DNA from: Planctomycetota bacterium
GTDB taxonomy: Bacteria > Planctomycetota > SZUA-567 > H5-PLA8
NCBI GenBank assembly: GCA_015075375.1
Contig: JABTUM010000002.1
Coordinates: forward strand, 653,393 to 717,392
Length of the DNA stretch: 64,000 bases
Direction of reading: 5' to 3'
In this document: in pieces, positions 52,791 to 62,017 of the stretch
How positions within the stretch are numbered: the first letter of the stretch is position 1
Layout: every line of letters starts with the position of its first letter
Notes under the pieces: generated by a model
What the model saw: the letters and a program-made list of their open reading frames with translations, nothing else
Database searches by the model: none
Told to the model about the DNA's origin: nothing
Program-made: the position numbers and the translations under genes

Positions 52791-53989
52791 GGCGCCGGGT
52801 CCAGTCCGATTTTCCCATGCAGATGCGTATGCGCGGGGCTCAAGATTTCGATCCCCGCCGCTTCGAAGGCATCTCGGATGCATTCGTGGAGGCGGCTGTG
52901 CGCGGCGGGGAGGCGTTCCACCGACGCGGTGAAGGCATACAGGTCGTAGCTGATGTAGTAGTCGTCGAGCGAGCGCTGCAACACGTAGGGTGGCGGATCG
53001 CGCAGCACATCCTCGTGGCGCGCCGCGGCATTCAACAGCGCCTCATACACCCGCGCCCACGGTACGTCGTAGCCGATGGAGACGGAACCCTTGAGCGCCA
53101 CGGGTACGGACTGCGTGTAATTTTTCAGCGCGCCTGTCAGCATCAGCGTATTGGGAATGGCGATGTCGTCGTTGGTTGCCGTCCGCAAGCGGGTGCTGAA
53201 GAGATGGATCGCCTGTACCGTTCCGACGTGTCCGCCCACTTCGATCAGATCGCCGACCCGAAACGCGCGCATGTACTGCAGCACGAAGCTTGCGATCAGG
53301 TTCGCGACCGCGGTGGAACTGCCCAGCGAAACCAACACCCCGATAAACAGTGTCACGGCTTGGAACGCCTGCGTGCCCGAGCCCGGCAAGTAAGGAGCGA
53401 TCAGGACCATGGCGAAGACGATCACGAAAAAGGTGACGATCTGACGCGTCGGCGCCGCGTATTCGGGCGGGAAGAGCGGAAAGCTAAGCTTGCCCTGTTC
53501 GATTTGCTCCATGAAAGCCTTTAGGAGCTTGATGAGTTGAATCGACAGGAACGTGACGACCACGATGTAAAGCAGGCTGGGCACATACAGCACCATATCC
53601 ACGCCCAAGGCGTAAAGCCGGTCCCCCAGAAATGCGAGGGTGCGCGTGGAGAAGTCGGCGGTTTCAGGAATCAGGAACAGCAAAATGAGCACATAGGCGA
53701 ATGCGAAGGCCATCCGCAGGATGGCGTACAATCCGTCGCCCAAGTCCCTCATGTACTGCTGCACGGTCGCGGCGGAGATGACTTCCCAAGACCGGAAGCG
53801 CAATCCGTCGCGTAGCCAAGGCTTTCCGGCCATGCGCTGCGCCTGACGGGCGATCAGCCAGCGCACGGCGCGCAGAAGCACCCACCAGATGCCCAGCAGC
53901 GCCACCGCCCAAGCCGCGGCGGCCGCATGAGGGTGAGCGTCCGACCAAGCACGGTACGGAGCCAGCCATTCGTTCCATCGCTCGAGCAC
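52754..53989 (-). CDS. MscS-family mechanosensitive channel
   Basis: A 411-residue channel that opens under membrane tension to release solutes. Four to five membrane helices are visible (WAVALLGIWWVLLRAV, AILRMAFAFAYVLILLFLI, and YVPSLLYIVVVTFLSIQ), then the pore helix region ending TAVANLIASFVLQYMRAFRVGD, the hallmark of the family, and the C-terminal mixed domain. It starts with GTG, preceded by GAGGG. Its 3' end overlaps the convergent small membrane gene by 37 bases. Confidence 0.92.
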   Translation of the reverse strand: MLERWNEWLAPYRAWSDAHPHAAAAAWAVALLGIWWVLLRAVRWLIARQAQRMAGKPWLRDGLRFRSWEVISAATVQQYMRDLGDGLYAILRMAFAFAYVLILLFLIPETADFSTRTLAFLGDRLYALGVDMVLYVPSLLYIVVVTFLSIQLIKLLKAFMEQIEQGKLSFPLFPPEYAAPTRQIVTFFVIVFAMVLIAPYLPGSGTQAFQAVTLFIGVLVSLGSSTAVANLIASFVLQYMRAFRVGDLIEVGGHVGTVQAIHLFSTRLRTATNDDIAIPNTLMLTGALKNYTQSVPVALKGSVSIGYDVPWARVYEALLNAAARHEDVLRDPPPYVLQRSLDDYYISYDLYAFTASVERLPAAHSRLHECIRDAFEAAGIEILSPAHTHLHGKIGLDPAPQAPAVSAPSAA

Positions 53990-54058
53990 GGCCTGCCCTC
54001 GTTCGGATCCTGACCGTATATCGGCCAGATAAGGCCCGAACGCGCTCGAAAAAAGCGG

Positions 54059-56962
54059 CTACTTCACGGCTGCTTCGTAGAGCATCCGCGCGCCTTCGGC
54101 CTCGCCGCCACCGGACACATCGGCGGTGAAGATCAATTCGCCGCCCTCGAGGCGGCAGGGAACTTCGGCCAGGCGTTTGCCGCCGGTGCTCAGTGCCCAC
54201 ACCTTCAGCGCTTCCGCGCCGGTGCGCTTGATACGGATCTCGGCTTGGCCGGTTCGTACCAAGTGGGGGAGTTTGCCCCACGCGAGCAGTGTCTGCCTCG
54301 CGCGCTCGGCGTATTTGATCTCCGTATTCTGCAGGTCGGTGAGATGCGTAACGAGCAGGCGCTTGCTACTCGCGATCGGCGCTTCGTCCAGCGCGCTGAC
54401 CCAAGCCGTCGCGTCGCTTTCGCGCATGGTGATCTTCACACCGCCCAGCGCGGCGTCCACCGTCTGCCCGGCCGGCGCGTATCCGCCTGCCGTGCGCGGA
54501 GTGTTCAGCACCATGATGTCGCGCGGGCCGTCGATGAGCAGTTCGCCCGTCTCGCTCTCGAGGATTTTTTTCGCCGGATCGGTCCGGTTGCCCGCAGGGA
54601 GAAACGCTTCCTTCAAGGCCGCCAGGATCGCGGCGTCGTCGGAGCCGTAAGCCGAAAGCCCTGCTTTAGTGGTCGAACCGGTATAGCGTTCCAACGGCGT
54701 ATTCCAGCCCAAAGGGAGCGCCAGATCGTACGGCAGCTTGGCGGCCGGATCGCTGACCACATCCGTGCCTACCTGCGTGACCCAAGCGGCCCAGTGCCAG
54801 CGCGGAGCGAGGTTTCCGGCGTTCGCGGCCGGGCGCTCGAGGTCCTCGGGCGTCATCACCACCGCCACGCGATGCGGCGCGGCCTTCATGTCGCGCCGCA
54901 CATACAGGAGCATCGCCGCGCGCTCGCTGGCTTGGCCCAGGGGGTCGGCGGACATGTTGAAGTAATCCATCGCCTTGGGCGAAAACATGCTGTCGCGATT
55001 GTGGCTGTACGCAAAGCGCCAGAGCACGTCCCAATTTTGCAATGCGCCCAGCGCGCCGGTCAAGATGCCGCCGACGCCTCGAAAACGTCCCGGCGCGGAG
55101 TAGTTGTATTCGCTGATCGTGAACGGCTTGTCGAAGAGACGCGTGAACGACCGGTCGCGTCCGCCGCGCGCGCCGCCGGCCACGGGACTGCTGTTCCCGC
55201 AGCGGCTCGGCAATTGCCACGACTTGTCGATGAACTCGGGGTGATCGATATAAAAGTGGTCGTCGGCGTAGTCGTAAGCGTCGCGGGCTAGCTGATCGGG
55301 GGTGAGAGTCGTCCAGCCGTTGCAGTTGGTCAAGAGGGCCTTGCAGCCCAGATCCTCGCGGACGAATTTCGCCATGCGCTCGAAGAAATCCTTTTCGGCA
55401 AAAGCTAGAAACGCGAGCAGATCGGCGTGGCGGATGTCTTTGGCGTTCCACAGATCGCCCGGAAGCGGGACGCTGCCCTGCGCCGGATCCTCCCCGTCCT
55501 TTAACGCGCCCGGCCAGACTTCGTTCAGCTTTGCGCGCGAAGCGTACCGTGTCGTGAGCCAGCGGTTCCACGCCGCCTGCCATTCCGGGATGTTTTTCAA
55601 TTCGCCGTAGTAATTTCCGAAGTTGCCTTCGTTAACCATGCTCAGCCACGCCAGCGCCGGATCTTCGGCGTAGCTTTTTTTCGTGTACGGATTCACGTGC
55701 GAAAGGAAGTTCTTGGTAAACAGCTTCCAGTTTTCGAACGCGCCGTCGTGTACGGGCGCCAGAAGCTTGAAGTTGCGCCGTCCGGCTTGCGCGTCGCCGC
55801 CGTATTCGGCGGCTTTGACCGGGCGCGAAATATATAAGTCGGTCGTGATGTACAGCCCGCGCTTGGCGCAGGCTGCGAGGAGGTAATCGAGCTGGTCCAG
55901 TTTTTCTGGATGAAACGTGGTCGAGTTCGGTTGATCCTTGCAGAGTTCGATTTCGTGGTGATGAATGCGAACCGAATTGTAGCCCAGCCGCACCAACCGC
56001 TCGGTCAGGATATCGGACTGCTCGTGCGTGATGTAATTCGCGCTGAAGCAGAAATTCACGCCGTAGAAGCGGACCGGCTTATCGGGTGCTTGCTCGAAGA
56101 CGAATTGCCCAGTGGGACTGGCCTTCAGCCAGCCGTGCTTGCCCGCCGGCGCGTCGATGTGGCCCAGCTTGGAGAAGTCGAGCGCGCTACCGGCTTCGAT
56201 GTCCAGTTCCAGGTTCAGGGGTTTCCATTCCGGACCGGCCGCCAGCACCACCGGCGCGTCGATCTCGACGGCCGCCGGTTCGGAAAGTTGGAGCGTAAAT
56301 CCGAGCGTGTAGGCCCGGTCCTTTTTGAACAGCAGGCGCTCCGCGCCTTCTCCGTTCCCGGCGCTCAAGCGGATCGAAAAGCTCGGCCCCCACTTTCGGT
56401 TGTCCTGCACCAAAATGCCGCGCGCTTCCTTTAATTGCAGAGCGATCCGAGGACCGTTCTCCGGCAGGCGAAGTTCCAAGCCGCTGGCTTCCGCGCCAAA
56501 GAGATGAATCTTCTCGCCGTCCAGATCCTTGGGGAACGTACCTTCCTGGTCGCCGGCTTTCCACGTGCCGCCGATCAGCAGTTCGGCCGCGGCATCCGCG
56601 GCGACATGCAGGCTGTTCAGTTCGACATCCTGTTCGGGTGTGAAGGTGAAGGTGGCTTCAATGCTCTTTCCGTCCGCGCCGGGTGCGTAATGCGCGCTCC
56701 CGCGCACCACCGCTCCGGCCGGCGTAACGAGCTTCATTAATTTCGTTCGTGGATCGGGGCCGGCCTCTTTGAGCGGAACGTTTTTGCCGCCTTGCCAGCC
56801 TTTGGCAAAAAGCCCAGGCTGCAAGGTCAGCAGCGTCTTGCCTTCACGCTGGACCATGAGCCGGCCGTCGGTGCCCACCGTCAACTCCCACGCGGCCTCC
56901 GCTCCAAAAACGCCGGCCGAAACCAGCAGTACGCCCAGCACACCGACCGTCAAGAACCGCAT
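54059..56962 (-). CDS. Secreted clan GH-A glycoside hydrolase
   Basis: A 967-residue exported enzyme. Signal peptide to about residue 22; residues 25-260 are beta-sandwich, probably a glycan-binding region; the (beta/alpha)8 barrel begins at RFYGVNFCFSA (298-308). The acid/base E445 is in SMVNEGNFGN and the nucleophile E618 in FTISEYNYSAPG, with RIHHHEIEL on an early strand. This is a clan GH-A (GH5/GH2/GH42-like) retaining enzyme, but I cannot name the family. After 640 there is a further beta domain. The ATG at 56962 has GGGAGG ten bases upstream. It is probably an exoglycosidase or endoglucanase for plant or algal glycans. Confidence 0.86.
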   Translation of the reverse strand: MRFLTVGVLGVLLVSAGVFGAEAAWELTVGTDGRLMVQREGKTLLTLQPGLFAKGWQGGKNVPLKEAGPDPRTKLMKLVTPAGAVVRGSAHYAPGADGKSIEATFTFTPEQDVELNSLHVAADAAAELLIGGTWKAGDQEGTFPKDLDGEKIHLFGAEASGLELRLPENGPRIALQLKEARGILVQDNRKWGPSFSIRLSAGNGEGAERLLFKKDRAYTLGFTLQLSEPAAVEIDAPVVLAAGPEWKPLNLELDIEAGSALDFSKLGHIDAPAGKHGWLKASPTGQFVFEQAPDKPVRFYGVNFCFSANYITHEQSDILTERLVRLGYNSVRIHHHEIELCKDQPNSTTFHPEKLDQLDYLLAACAKRGLYITTDLYISRPVKAAEYGGDAQAGRRNFKLLAPVHDGAFENWKLFTKNFLSHVNPYTKKSYAEDPALAWLSMVNEGNFGNYYGELKNIPEWQAAWNRWLTTRYASRAKLNEVWPGALKDGEDPAQGSVPLPGDLWNAKDIRHADLLAFLAFAEKDFFERMAKFVREDLGCKALLTNCNGWTTLTPDQLARDAYDYADDHFYIDHPEFIDKSWQLPSRCGNSSPVAGGARGGRDRSFTRLFDKPFTISEYNYSAPGRFRGVGGILTGALGALQNWDVLWRFAYSHNRDSMFSPKAMDYFNMSADPLGQASERAAMLLYVRRDMKAAPHRVAVVMTPEDLERPAANAGNLAPRWHWAAWVTQVGTDVVSDPAAKLPYDLALPLGWNTPLERYTGSTTKAGLSAYGSDDAAILAALKEAFLPAGNRTDPAKKILESETGELLIDGPRDIMVLNTPRTAGGYAPAGQTVDAALGGVKITMRESDATAWVSALDEAPIASSKRLLVTHLTDLQNTEIKYAERARQTLLAWGKLPHLVRTGQAEIRIKRTGAEALKVWALSTGGKRLAEVPCRLEGGELIFTADVSGGGEAEGARMLYEAAVK

Positions 56963-57139
56963 GCCCAAGCACCTCCCCGATTTTGCGAGCCGCTATGAGT
57001 ACCCCACGCCGCACTCAAGGGTAAGCATAAAACGGCCGCCGTGCGCTTCTCTTCAAACGGCTTTGCAGCGGCTTCGCCTCATGGGTAGCCTCGTGCGTCG
57101 CCGTTTGCTCACAACCTGGATTTCTGCCGAGGTTTGCTC

Positions 57140-60100
57140 ATGTATTCGAAAACAAGCAGCTTACACGCGGGTCTTCTGGTCCTGTGCGGATGGGGATGCT
57201 TTGGACTTTCGGGAGGAGGGGAGGCGGTGGCTGCTGAGTTTCATGCTGCGCTGGGCGATGCGCTGAAGGCCGCCCAAGCCCAGCCGCGCCCCATCCTGGT
57301 CCTAATCCGGCGCGAAGGCGATGCGGCCTCCCTGGATGCCGGGCATTGGCTGGAGCAAGGCGACCTGGGCTTGCACCGCTTTCACGTCGCGGTGCTCTGG
57401 AGCGGCCAGGATGAGCTGAAGCAATGGCCGCAAGCGCCGCGTGCGGGCTTCCTTTATTTGACGGCCGATGGAAAGGTTGCGGCCGTGGCGGAGGTTCCCG
57501 CCCGGCGCGCGGAACTCCCCGAACTGCTGGATCTCCTCGCGCGGCATCCCGTCGCCTATACCGAGTGGGCTGCGCGAGCGGCCCACGATAAGAGTCTTCT
57601 GAAGCGTGCGGTGGAGGTACTCGAAGGATTGGGCCGCGCCGACGAGGCGCTGGCGTTGCTGGACCGTATGGGGTACGGCCCAAACGCGCCGGCCGAGGGC
57701 GAGCGGACGCCCGAACTGATCAAAGCGTACGCCGAGCTTCACGTCAAAGGCCCCGCACATGTCGCACGCCGCTTGCGGCGCGCGGCCGATCCGTTGGAAA
57801 CGTTCTCCAAAAACGAAAAGGCTCAGGTTCTTTCGGCGGCGGACGCGAACCGCCTATTAGAGGAGACGCTGGCCGGGATCGCTTTGCCCGTAGAAGCGCA
57901 GACCGCGCGCGAAACGTTGGGTACGGCATTGGAGAAGCTCGGGGCCGAACCCAAATCCGGCGAAGCGCTGAAAACGGGGCGCGAAGCCGCGGGCGCGTAC
58001 GCGAAGCTTTTGACCGATCGCCAGCAGGTGGAAGGCAAGGAAGCCGAGGCGCGGCAAAAGGCTTGGCGGGAGCAGCATGCGGGCGCCATCGAGGTGGAGC
58101 TGGAACTCTTTCGCGAAGCGCTGGAAAAGATGCAGCGCAACCCCGAAGGGGAGGCCGAAGTCCAATCGCGCCTGTCGGCCTTGTTGGCCCGGCCGCTGGC
58201 GCCTGACGAGTGGCAGTCCGCCATTGGCGCCGTCGCGTACGCGCTGTTGATGCTCGACGACGCCGCCTTATCGCAAAGCTGGATCGAACGCATGCGCAAG
58301 GAGGCCCCGTTGGGGCGAAACAGCGCCGATGCGTTCCTAGATCTGGCCGATAGCTTTTATGCCGCGGGCGATGCGCCATCCGCCGATAAACTGTACGAAC
58401 TGTCCGAAAAAGCCTCCGCCGAAGGCGAATCGCCGGTTTTGCATCGCGCCGCACGTGCGATGCGCGCGCTGGCCGGCGGAAAGGATGGACCGAATCGTTC
58501 GCGCTGGGCAAAGCGCACCGTGAAAGACGTGCTGGTGCTGGTCGAAGATATGGACTCTTATCTGGCCGCCCTCGCCGCATGGACGCCCGACGAATTCTTC
58601 CCGGTGCTTTTCAAGGACGATCTTTACGCGCCACGCTTTGCCGGTGCGTTCAAACCCGCGCAGGTGCTCGTCCTCCCCGCGCAGACGGGTGCCGCGGCGC
58701 TCTCCCCAGAGCGGCTGCGCCGCACGCTGCTGGCGAGTTGGACCGAGAAGGATGAAGACCTGCCCGCCACCGTCAGCGCCGAGATGCTGCAGGCAGCGGC
58801 GAAGAAACTCGATGCGCCCCGAGGCGTCGTCTTCGGCGATCCGGCCTCCGGCGAAGTCGCCGGCGGACTGGCGCTCGCCGCCGGACGCTTTCAGGGCTTC
58901 GAGGTCCTCGATGTGCCGGAGGTCGGGGAAGGGGAACAGCGCCGCAAAGCTCAGCCCAACGATTCCTTGAACTCCACTCAAGCATGGACGCTGGCCGTCC
59001 GTGTGTACGAAGGCTTGGCCAACTGGGGGTTGCCGCGCGACGACACGTGGGCGGCTGTCACGCTGGCCGGTGAGTATCCGTACCGGTATCGCGGCGAAAC
59101 GTACGAACGCTGGGGCAACACATGCGCCCTCGACGATACCATCGGGCGCCGTCCCGACGACCACACGCGCATCGCGGCCGTAGGCCGCTTGATGGGCGAT
59201 CACGCCCGCAGCGCGTACCAGGCCATGTGCTCGCTCTTCCTGCAGCCCGAGCGCGCGTTTCTGTTCAACACCTACGGCACCAATCCCAAATCGATCTGGG
59301 GCCGCTATCGCATGGACTTTTCGGCCGCCGCTTGGAAAGACCGGCTGACGGTCACGCACCTGAAGGAAAAGGATGCGCATTTGGGCACGTACCGCGCGGA
59401 GACGTTTCCGTGGAATCCGTACGGCTTGCTCACGATCAACAGTTCCGGTGGCGCGCGGCATTGGTCGGTGGGCGGCGGAGGCGGGAACGACGACGATTTT
59501 CCGGTCGGCGAACCGGTGGCCATTCATGTGACGCACTCGGGCAGCTCGGCCGACCTCTACAATCCGGACAGTTTGGCCGGACGCGCGATCTGGGGCGGCG
59601 CGTTTTTCTATTTTGGCTCCACCGCCGAACCGTTCCTGACTTCCTTTCAGCCGCCGAGCTACTACGGTCCCCGCATCGCCGCGGGCTCGCCCTTGGCGCT
59701 CGTCTTCCGCCAGCGTTCGGCGCAGAATTTCTGGATGCCGTGGCGGTTGATGATTACCGGCGATCCGCTCTTCGCGCTGCGCGATAAGCCCGCCGAACGC
59801 AAACCGCTCAAGTCCCAGAAGCGCCCGCTGGTCCGCGACGGCGAAGCGCCCTTGTCCGCCTCGGCCGAAGGCGATGCGTACGCCAGGTGGCTCCACGAAC
59901 TGCGAGTGGCGCGCTGGCGCGGAACGCGCGGCGCGGCGCTGGCGCTGGCCGAGAAGCCGCCTGCGAATGCATCGCTGGACGCCGAGAGTCTGCCGCTGGT
60001 GCTCGAAGAGTTCCTTCGTGCGGTGCGCCTGGAGGATGCCGCGAAGACTTGGCAAGCGGCGCCTGCCGCCGCGCGCGATTCATATGCGGCGCGCGTCTAC

Positions 60101-61126
60101 GCGCGCCAGGCGTTTGGCGCGCTGCTCGACCGCGCGCTGCTGAAGAAGGATCTACCGGCGCTCCAGACGCACTACGAAGGACTCTTGACCACCGTGCCGT
60201 TCAACGACTTCGCCGATCGCTGGCTCGGTAAGCTGCTGGAATGCGCAAACGAAGGGGAAGGGGCCGAATTCGATGCGTGGCTGACGGCCTGCGCCGCGAA
60301 GGACGAGCTCAAAACGTATCAGCCTCTGTTCCAGAAGCGGATCGACGAACGCGGGTACGCGCGGCTGGTGGCCAAGCCGGCGTGGGACGATGCGGATCTG
60401 GACGCCGCCCTGAGCCGCTTTGCGGCCTCGGTGAAGCGCAAGGCCGAAACGCGCATCCTGCAGCAGGAACTGGAGAGCCTTTTCGACGCGGCGCTTGCCA
60501 AACGAGAAGGGCTCACCCCGGAGGTCCTGCAGCAACGCGTGAACGAGCAGTTCGAGACCGATGGCGAAGATCATAAGCGCCTAAAACCGGCACTCGAGGG
60601 CTTCGTGAAGCAGCGCGCGCTGCACAAAGACTGCCTTCTGCTGGGTGGTTTCGAGGCCGCCGACGCGGGGTCCTGGGAGAAGATCGCTCCCAACGGCAAG
60701 CCCGATTTTTCGGCGACCTATTCGGAAAGCGGTCGCAAAATCGCGTGGCAGCGGCCCTTCAAGCCCGGCTCGTTCGGGATTGTGGACCTCGTCAAGCTGC
60801 TTAAGCCGAACGTGAACTGCTACGCTTACGCAGCCGTGAACGTGACCGTCGCCGCGCCCGTGGACGGTTTCCTGCTGCTCGGCAGCGACGACGGCGTCAC
60901 GGCGCATCTGGCCGGCCAGGAGATCCACAAGAACCTGGCCGCGCGCGGGGTCACGCCCGACCAGGACAAAGTCGCGGTGAAGCTGGAGGCGGGCACGCAC
61001 CTCTTGATGCTGCGCATCGATCAGGGCGGCGGCGGCTGGGGCTTCTGCGTCCGCTTCGCCGATGCCGATGGCAAGCCGTTGGCCGGAGTGACGCTGACCT
61101 GCCCCGAGAAGCAGGTCGCGCCCTAA
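57140..61126 (+). CDS. Giant exported multidomain protein with C25-peptidase-like region
   Basis: A 1329-residue protein. After a signal peptide comes a thioredoxin-fold-like segment (about 30-130), then long helical TPR-like sequence to about 480. The region at about 600-890 (ANWGLPRDDTWAAVTLAGEYP, AIWGGAFFYFGSTAEPFLTSF, RQRSAQNFWMPWRLMITGDPL) resembles the end of gingipain (C25)-like and TIGR03790 family proteins. A helical stretch and a PA14-like C-terminal domain (VDGFLLLGSDDGVTAHLAGQ, LEAGTHLLMLRIDQ) follow. A caspase-like Cys-His pair cannot be identified with certainty. ATG 57140 has GAGG eight bases upstream. It is divergent from the GH-A enzyme. Confidence 0.78.
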   Translation: MYSKTSSLHAGLLVLCGWGCFGLSGGGEAVAAEFHAALGDALKAAQAQPRPILVLIRREGDAASLDAGHWLEQGDLGLHRFHVAVLWSGQDELKQWPQAPRAGFLYLTADGKVAAVAEVPARRAELPELLDLLARHPVAYTEWAARAAHDKSLLKRAVEVLEGLGRADEALALLDRMGYGPNAPAEGERTPELIKAYAELHVKGPAHVARRLRRAADPLETFSKNEKAQVLSAADANRLLEETLAGIALPVEAQTARETLGTALEKLGAEPKSGEALKTGREAAGAYAKLLTDRQQVEGKEAEARQKAWREQHAGAIEVELELFREALEKMQRNPEGEAEVQSRLSALLARPLAPDEWQSAIGAVAYALLMLDDAALSQSWIERMRKEAPLGRNSADAFLDLADSFYAAGDAPSADKLYELSEKASAEGESPVLHRAARAMRALAGGKDGPNRSRWAKRTVKDVLVLVEDMDSYLAALAAWTPDEFFPVLFKDDLYAPRFAGAFKPAQVLVLPAQTGAAALSPERLRRTLLASWTEKDEDLPATVSAEMLQAAAKKLDAPRGVVFGDPASGEVAGGLALAAGRFQGFEVLDVPEVGEGEQRRKAQPNDSLNSTQAWTLAVRVYEGLANWGLPRDDTWAAVTLAGEYPYRYRGETYERWGNTCALDDTIGRRPDDHTRIAAVGRLMGDHARSAYQAMCSLFLQPERAFLFNTYGTNPKSIWGRYRMDFSAAAWKDRLTVTHLKEKDAHLGTYRAETFPWNPYGLLTINSSGGARHWSVGGGGGNDDDFPVGEPVAIHVTHSGSSADLYNPDSLAGRAIWGGAFFYFGSTAEPFLTSFQPPSYYGPRIAAGSPLALVFRQRSAQNFWMPWRLMITGDPLFALRDKPAERKPLKSQKRPLVRDGEAPLSASAEGDAYARWLHELRVARWRGTRGAALALAEKPPANASLDAESLPLVLEEFLRAVRLEDAAKTWQAAPAAARDSYAARVYARQAFGALLDRALLKKDLPALQTHYEGLLTTVPFNDFADRWLGKLLECANEGEGAEFDAWLTACAAKDELKTYQPLFQKRIDERGYARLVAKPAWDDADLDAALSRFAASVKRKAETRILQQELESLFDAALAKREGLTPEVLQQRVNEQFETDGEDHKRLKPALEGFVKQRALHKDCLLLGGFEAADAGSWEKIAPNGKPDFSATYSESGRKIAWQRPFKPGSFGIVDLVKLLKPNVNCYAYAAVNVTVAAPVDGFLLLGSDDGVTAHLAGQEIHKNLAARGVTPDQDKVAVKLEAGTHLLMLRIDQGGGGWGFCVRFADADGKPLAGVTLTCPEKQVAP

Positions 61127-61152
61127 AAAAAAGCCCCCGCTTGCGCGGGGGC
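61125..61152 (-). terminator. Intrinsic terminator of the FKBP gene
   Basis: GCCCCCGC (61133-61140) and GCGGGGGC (61145-61152) form an 8-bp stem; eight T follow on the minus strand. The T run overlaps the stop codon of the convergent large gene. Confidence 0.92.
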
Positions 61153-61179
61153 CGGTGATGCGCCTGCACAACCGGGTTC

Positions 61180-61893
61180 CTAGGGTTTGACCTCAAGCAA
61201 CTCGACATCGAAGACCAGCGTTTCGTTGGGGCCGATCGCCGGCGGGCTGCCGCGTTCGCCGTAACCCAGGTTCGCCGGAATCCAGAAGCGGCCTTTACCG
61301 CCGGCTTTCAGAAGCTGCAAGCCTTCGGTCCAGCCGGGGATGACCTGGTTGAGCTTGAACTCCGCCGGTTCCCCGCGCTTGTAGGAGCTGTCGAATTCGT
61401 CGCCGCTCAACAGCGTGCCCTTGTAGTGAACCTTGACCGTGTCCGTCGCCTTCGGGGCATCGCCTTCGCCTGCTTTCTCGATCTGGTACTGCAGGCCGCT
61501 TTCGGTCGTCTTGATGCCTTCCTTTTTGCCGTTCTCGACGAGGAACTGCGCGCCCGCTTCCTTGCTCTTCTGCGCCTTCTCCAGCATGCGCTGCTGGAAC
61601 GCCTGCTGGAACGCGGTCAGCGCTTCCTGAATATCCTTATCGGTCAGCACGGAAGGCTTGCCTTCGAAGGCATCCTTCATGCCCTTCATCACGCCTTCCC
61701 ACTCGAGCCCGTCGCCTTTGAAGCGCTTGCCGTAGTTGTAGCCGATCGCGTACCCGGCGCGCTGATCCATCGTCTTCAAGCCGCTGGCGTCGCCGGCGGG
61801 CGCGGGCGTTTCGGCCTCGCCTTCGGCGCGTGCTTGAGCCGCCAAAACCAAAGTCAACAAAACACAAGCCGTCATCTTAGTGACGTAACGCAT
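61180..61893 (-). CDS. FKBP-type peptidyl-prolyl isomerase (FkpA/Mip-like)
   Basis: A 237-residue periplasmic folding protein. Signal peptide ACVLLTLVLAAQARAE; an N-terminal helical dimerisation region (to about 120) with long charged helices (FQQRMLEKAQKSKEAGAQFL); the FKBP domain from about 135 with VKVHYKGTLLSGDEFDSSY, VIPGWTEGLQLLKAGGKGRFWIP in pieces, and LVFDVELLEV. This is the architecture of FkpA and Mip. I chose ATG 61893; the longer frame begins at a TTG four codons upstream. A strong terminator follows the stop. Confidence 0.94.
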   Translation of the reverse strand: MRYVTKMTACVLLTLVLAAQARAEGEAETPAPAGDASGLKTMDQRAGYAIGYNYGKRFKGDGLEWEGVMKGMKDAFEGKPSVLTDKDIQEALTAFQQAFQQRMLEKAQKSKEAGAQFLVENGKKEGIKTTESGLQYQIEKAGEGDAPKATDTVKVHYKGTLLSGDEFDSSYKRGEPAEFKLNQVIPGWTEGLQLLKAGGKGRFWIPANLGYGERGSPPAIGPNETLVFDVELLEVKP

Positions 61894-62017
61894 GATCCAT
61901 CTCAAAGGGAAGGGTAAGCCGGCTCGAAATGGTACTCGGTAGCTCCGATCTGTCGAGCGGGGAAGCGGCCCGCCGCGCGGCCCAGCGGAACAGGGATGTT
62001 CGAAACCCGCCGTCTAT

